From NCBI GenBank assembly GCA_910577395.1, contig CAJTLG010000006.1:33899-97898 (forward strand): a stretch of DNA of 64,000 bases, read 5' to 3'. The notes beneath the pieces are model-generated. The model made no database searches and was not told the origin of the DNA. It saw only the letters and a list, made by a program, of their open reading frames with translations. A program made the position numbers and the translations under genes. Positions 62,001-64,000 of the stretch are shown one piece after another (position 1 is the stretch's first letter; the number at the start of each line of letters is the position of its first letter). This stretch comes from an uncultured Vampirovibrio sp. (GTDB lineage: Bacteria > Cyanobacteriota > Vampirovibrionia > Gastranaerophilales > Gastranaerophilaceae).

Positions 62001-62630
62001 CTAAACAACTTCGCCCTTAACAAGCTTGTCTTTTACTTTATCAAGGCCGGATTTTATAATCCTGGAAATTCTTGATGCAGAAATTGAAAATTCTTCAGAT
62101 AATTCCATTAATTTTTTTTCCTGGAAAAATTTTGCTTCAATCAGCTCTCTTTCACGTCTCGGCAATTCTTCTATAGCCTTTTTAATGGCAACGGAAATCT
62201 GATTAAATTCACAGGTTTCTTCAGGGGTTTTTCTTAAATCTTTAACTTCAAAAGGCTTTTCGGATTCATACATCTCATCGGTTGAAAGTATGGTCTTATA
62301 AATAGCCTCGCGCAATTCATTTTTGTCTGCCTCAAGCGGCTTTTGGGATTTTACGCCATGCCACCTGTAACGCCTTCTTAGTTCATTTCTTATAGCCCAT
62401 TTTATAGCAGTTGCAAGATAAGATTCGTTATATTCTTCATTATCGTCATCTTCATCATGTTTATTGCACAATATATCTACGGTCTGAATGCCGATATTTA
62501 CAAGTTCGTCAAACTCTATAAGATGCTGAGCCGCTATAGTTTTATATTCAACTTTTACTATCTTATTAATTAAATCAAGGTATTTGCGAAGCTTTACGTT
62601 CTTTTCAATTTTTTCTCTAAGGTTTTCCAT
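62001..62630 (-). CDS. Sigma-70 family alternative sigma factor (FliA/WhiG-like size)
   Basis: 209 aa. Region 2 (ESYLATAIKWAIRNELRRRYR near 70-90) and region 4 (LPRRERELIEAKFFQEKKLMELSEEFSISASRISRIIKSGLDKV near 155-200) are clear, with an acidic linker (DEDDDNEEYNE) and a degenerate region 3. No region 1.1. The size is that of FliA/sigma-B-type factors. No flagellar gene is near, so its regulon is unknown. It is divergent from rplJ-rplL. Confidence 0.85.
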   Translation of the reverse strand: MENLREKIEKNVKLRKYLDLINKIVKVEYKTIAAQHLIEFDELVNIGIQTVDILCNKHDEDDDNEEYNESYLATAIKWAIRNELRRRYRWHGVKSQKPLEADKNELREAIYKTILSTDEMYESEKPFEVKDLRKTPEETCEFNQISVAIKKAIEELPRRERELIEAKFFQEKKLMELSEEFSISASRISRIIKSGLDKVKDKLVKGEVV

Positions 62631-62968
62631 CTTTATAAAAAATTAAGTCACAATAAATGTTAGGTAAACATAATAAACATTATTTACATGTTTTTCAACT
62701 AAAAAAAGTTTAATGTAAAGAAAAATAACATTTTATTTGACAACCAGCTTTGTTTTATATAATCTGATTACATTATACACCAATGACAGCCATGGCGGTC
62801 TTAATTAAAAGACCTTAAAAAACAAAGCCGGCCCAGGTAGCAAAATTAAAATAATTGAATATTTGTTATCAGGAATGTTTTGTGCGTTGCGTGTATTAAT
62901 AATACGGGTACAAAACTTTTTAGTTTATATCCTGTACACAAACCCGATTTGAAAGGAGAAAGTTACAA
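62631..62968 (+). promoter_or_regulatory. rplJ leader region
   Basis: 338 bp between the sigma-factor gene and rplJ without a gene. The promoter is TTGACA at 62737-62742 with TATAAT at 62758-62763; the 15-nt spacer is short. The transcribed ~200-nt leader contains potential stems (gccggcc and the ggtcttaattaaaagacc palindrome at 62797-62814) in the place where L10 binds its own mRNA in other bacteria. rplK and rplA, usually just upstream, are missing here. Confidence 0.6.
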
Positions 62969-63490
62969 ATGTCAACAAAGGCTTTTAAAAACGAAAAAGT
63001 TGAATACTTTAAAAAACAATTCGAAAACGCCAAGGTTGCTGTTGTTACTGACTATCGAGGATATAGTGTTGAAGAAATTACTGAATTAAGACGCAAACTT
63101 CAAAAAAGCGATGCTGATTATACGGTAACAAAAAACACTCTTTGTAAACTTGCCTCAAAAGGTACTTCTTTTGAAAACATTGAAGAGCTATTATCAGGCC
63201 CTAGCGCTATCGCTTTTGGCTTTGGCGATGAAGTAAGTGCAGCTAAAGTTGTTTCAACCTTCATCAAAGAAAGCAAAAAAGGCGAGATCAAAGGTGCCGT
63301 GCTTGACGGCAAAGTTTTAAATGCCGATGAGGCTAAAAAACTTGCTCTTCTTCCTTCAAAAGAAGAACTTTACGCAAAAATTCTCGGCAGTATCAATTCA
63401 CCTGCATCAGGTATCGTATTCGGTATCAATGGCGTTATGTCAGCTTTAGTGCGTGCAGTTGATGCAGTAGCAAAACAAAAACAAGCGTAA
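62969..63490 (+). CDS. rplJ: 50S ribosomal protein L10
   Basis: 173 aa base of the ribosomal stalk, which holds the L7/L12 dimers. The KVAVVTDYRGYSVEEITELRRKLQKSDADYTVTKNTL-type start and SGPSAIAFG segment are family hallmarks. A GAAAGGAGAAAG ribosome site precedes the ATG. The last codons (aaacaagcgtaa) are repeated 61 bp downstream. Confidence 0.97.
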   Translation: MSTKAFKNEKVEYFKKQFENAKVAVVTDYRGYSVEEITELRRKLQKSDADYTVTKNTLCKLASKGTSFENIEELLSGPSAIAFGFGDEVSAAKVVSTFIKESKKGEIKGAVLDGKVLNADEAKKLALLPSKEELYAKILGSINSPASGIVFGINGVMSALVRAVDAVAKQKQA

Positions 63491-63551
63491 GCCGGTGTTC
63501 CCAAGGCACAAACGATGAGTTTGCAACTGGAACGCAATAAAACAAGCGTAA
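63478..63551. repeat. 13-bp duplication of the rplJ 3' end flanking a palindrome
   Basis: aaaacaagcgtaa at 63478-63490 (the rplJ end) recurs at 63539-63551. The 48 nt between form a hairpin with GTTCC/GGAAC and CAAAC/GTTTG arms. The arrangement matches the insert-plus-duplication pattern at the two tRNA genes. Confidence 0.75.
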
Positions 63552-63584
63552 TCAATAGAAAATAAATAAAAGGAGATTAAAATT

Positions 63585-63962
63585 ATGAGTAATGTAGAAT
63601 CAATTTTAGAATCAATTGAAAAATTAACATTAATCGAAGCAAGCGAATTAGTTAAAGCTATGGAAGAAAAATTCGGCGTATCTGCTGCTGCTCCTGTAGC
63701 TGTAGCTGCTGCCCCCGCTGCTGCTGCCGGTGAAGCTGCTGATGCTGGTGCTTCTGAAGTAACTGTAGTTCTTGCTTCAGCCGGCGCTAACAAAATTCCG
63801 GTACTTAAAATCGTTAGAGAAATCACCGGTCTTGGCCTAAAAGAAGCTAAAGATTTAGTTGACGGTGCTCCTAAACCGATTAAAGAAAATGTTAAAAAAG
63901 AAGATGCCGAAGCTATCAAAAAACAGCTTGAAGAAGCCGGCGCTACTGTAGAAATCAAGTAA
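63585..63962 (+). CDS. rplL: 50S ribosomal protein L7/L12
   Basis: 125 aa. An N-terminal dimerisation helix, an Ala/Gly-rich hinge (about 33-58) and the C-terminal domain with KIPVLKIVREITGLGLKEAKDLVDGAP that binds elongation factors. An AAAGGAG precedes the ATG. rpoB would normally follow, but the window ends 38 bp after the stop. Confidence 0.98.
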   Translation: MSNVESILESIEKLTLIEASELVKAMEEKFGVSAAAPVAVAAAPAAAAGEAADAGASEVTVVLASAGANKIPVLKIVREITGLGLKEAKDLVDGAPKPIKENVKKEDAEAIKKQLEEAGATVEIK

Positions 63963-64000
63963 TTGATTTTCAATTAAATTTTTAAAACCGGTATCCTTTT

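Noticed and set aside
62797..62814. ggtcttaattaaaagacc palindrome as a terminator
   Set aside because: It is inside the rplJ leader, lacks a T-run and is better seen as a leader stem.
1..64000. CRISPR array or toxin-antitoxin pair
   Set aside because: No regularly spaced repeats with unique spacers and no cas gene were seen; the small genes have no toxin or antitoxin motif.

Overview
The window is AT-rich bacterial DNA with densely packed, often overlapping genes. The gene set suggests a strictly anaerobic, fermentative bacterium: an oxygen-sensitive class III ribonucleotide reductase (nrdD-nrdG), the [FeFe]-hydrogenase maturase HydE, and no respiratory genes. A secreted Spy/CpxP-like protein and a type IV prepilin-like protein suggest a cell with a periplasm. 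The mix of low GC, a very large polysaccharide region, a prepilin-like glycine-rich protein and tRNAs without encoded CCA would fit the gut Gastranaerophilales (Vampirovibrionota, 'Melainabacteria'). That assignment is inference; no 16S or single-copy phylogenetic marker was compared.

Layout. 1-1230: tRNA-Phe with a duplicated 5' segment, a short tyrosine recombinase and a small inverted-repeat element. 1231-14771: one long plus-strand run that starts with a nucleotidyltransferase-like protein, an HPr-kinase-like ATPase and a PqqD-like chaperone. It continues through seven glycosyltransferase-type proteins (several fused or tandem), a HAD protein, an aldo/keto reductase and a radical SAM protein. 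14861-20538: ThiS/ThiF, a membrane protein and hydE on the minus strand, then nrdD-nrdG behind a cobalamin riboswitch. 20527-34607: a minus-strand polysaccharide cluster with the dTDP-rhamnose genes (rfbCBDA), FdtA/FdtB/acetyltransferase genes for a dTDP-3-acetamido-3,6-dideoxyhexose, and many glycosyltransferases. 34688-38750: a split chromate transporter, an EF-hand protein and GDP-fucose synthesis (gmd, fcl). 38849-52758: housekeeping and regulation (pyk, metY, tRNA-Pro, DNA glycosylase, cimA, hybrid kinase, rph, an anti-sigma/sigma/Spy-like operon, nadE, an XRE regulator), with several broken genes between. 52941-55862: a giant glycine-rich protein with a prepilin leader. 56079-63962: uvrB, a HEMEH-motif protein, dapB-asd-dapA, a sigma factor, and rplJ-rplL.

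How the genes work together. The two sugar regions look like a surface-glycan programme. The minus-strand cluster and gmd/fcl make activated rhamnose, an N-acetylated 3-amino-3,6-dideoxyhexose and fucose, and the glycosyltransferases would use them. No Wzx flippase, Wzy polymerase or ABC exporter was seen, so export is encoded elsewhere or the glycan is protein-linked. The plus-strand region is the best candidate for an undescribed system. PqqD-like, HprK-like and NTP_transf_5-like proteins are found with peptide-modification systems, and here they share a strand with glycosyltransferases and a radical SAM enzyme. I propose, as inference, a machine that modifies and glycosylates a peptide or small surface protein whose substrate gene is not obvious in the window.

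Other points: a B12 riboswitch on a B12-independent reductase; palindromic insertions flanked by direct repeats at tRNA-Phe, tRNA-Pro and rplJ; repeated 3' ends of genes; homopolymer frameshifts in two small genes; and -10 elements placed so close to start codons that leaderless mRNAs are likely.
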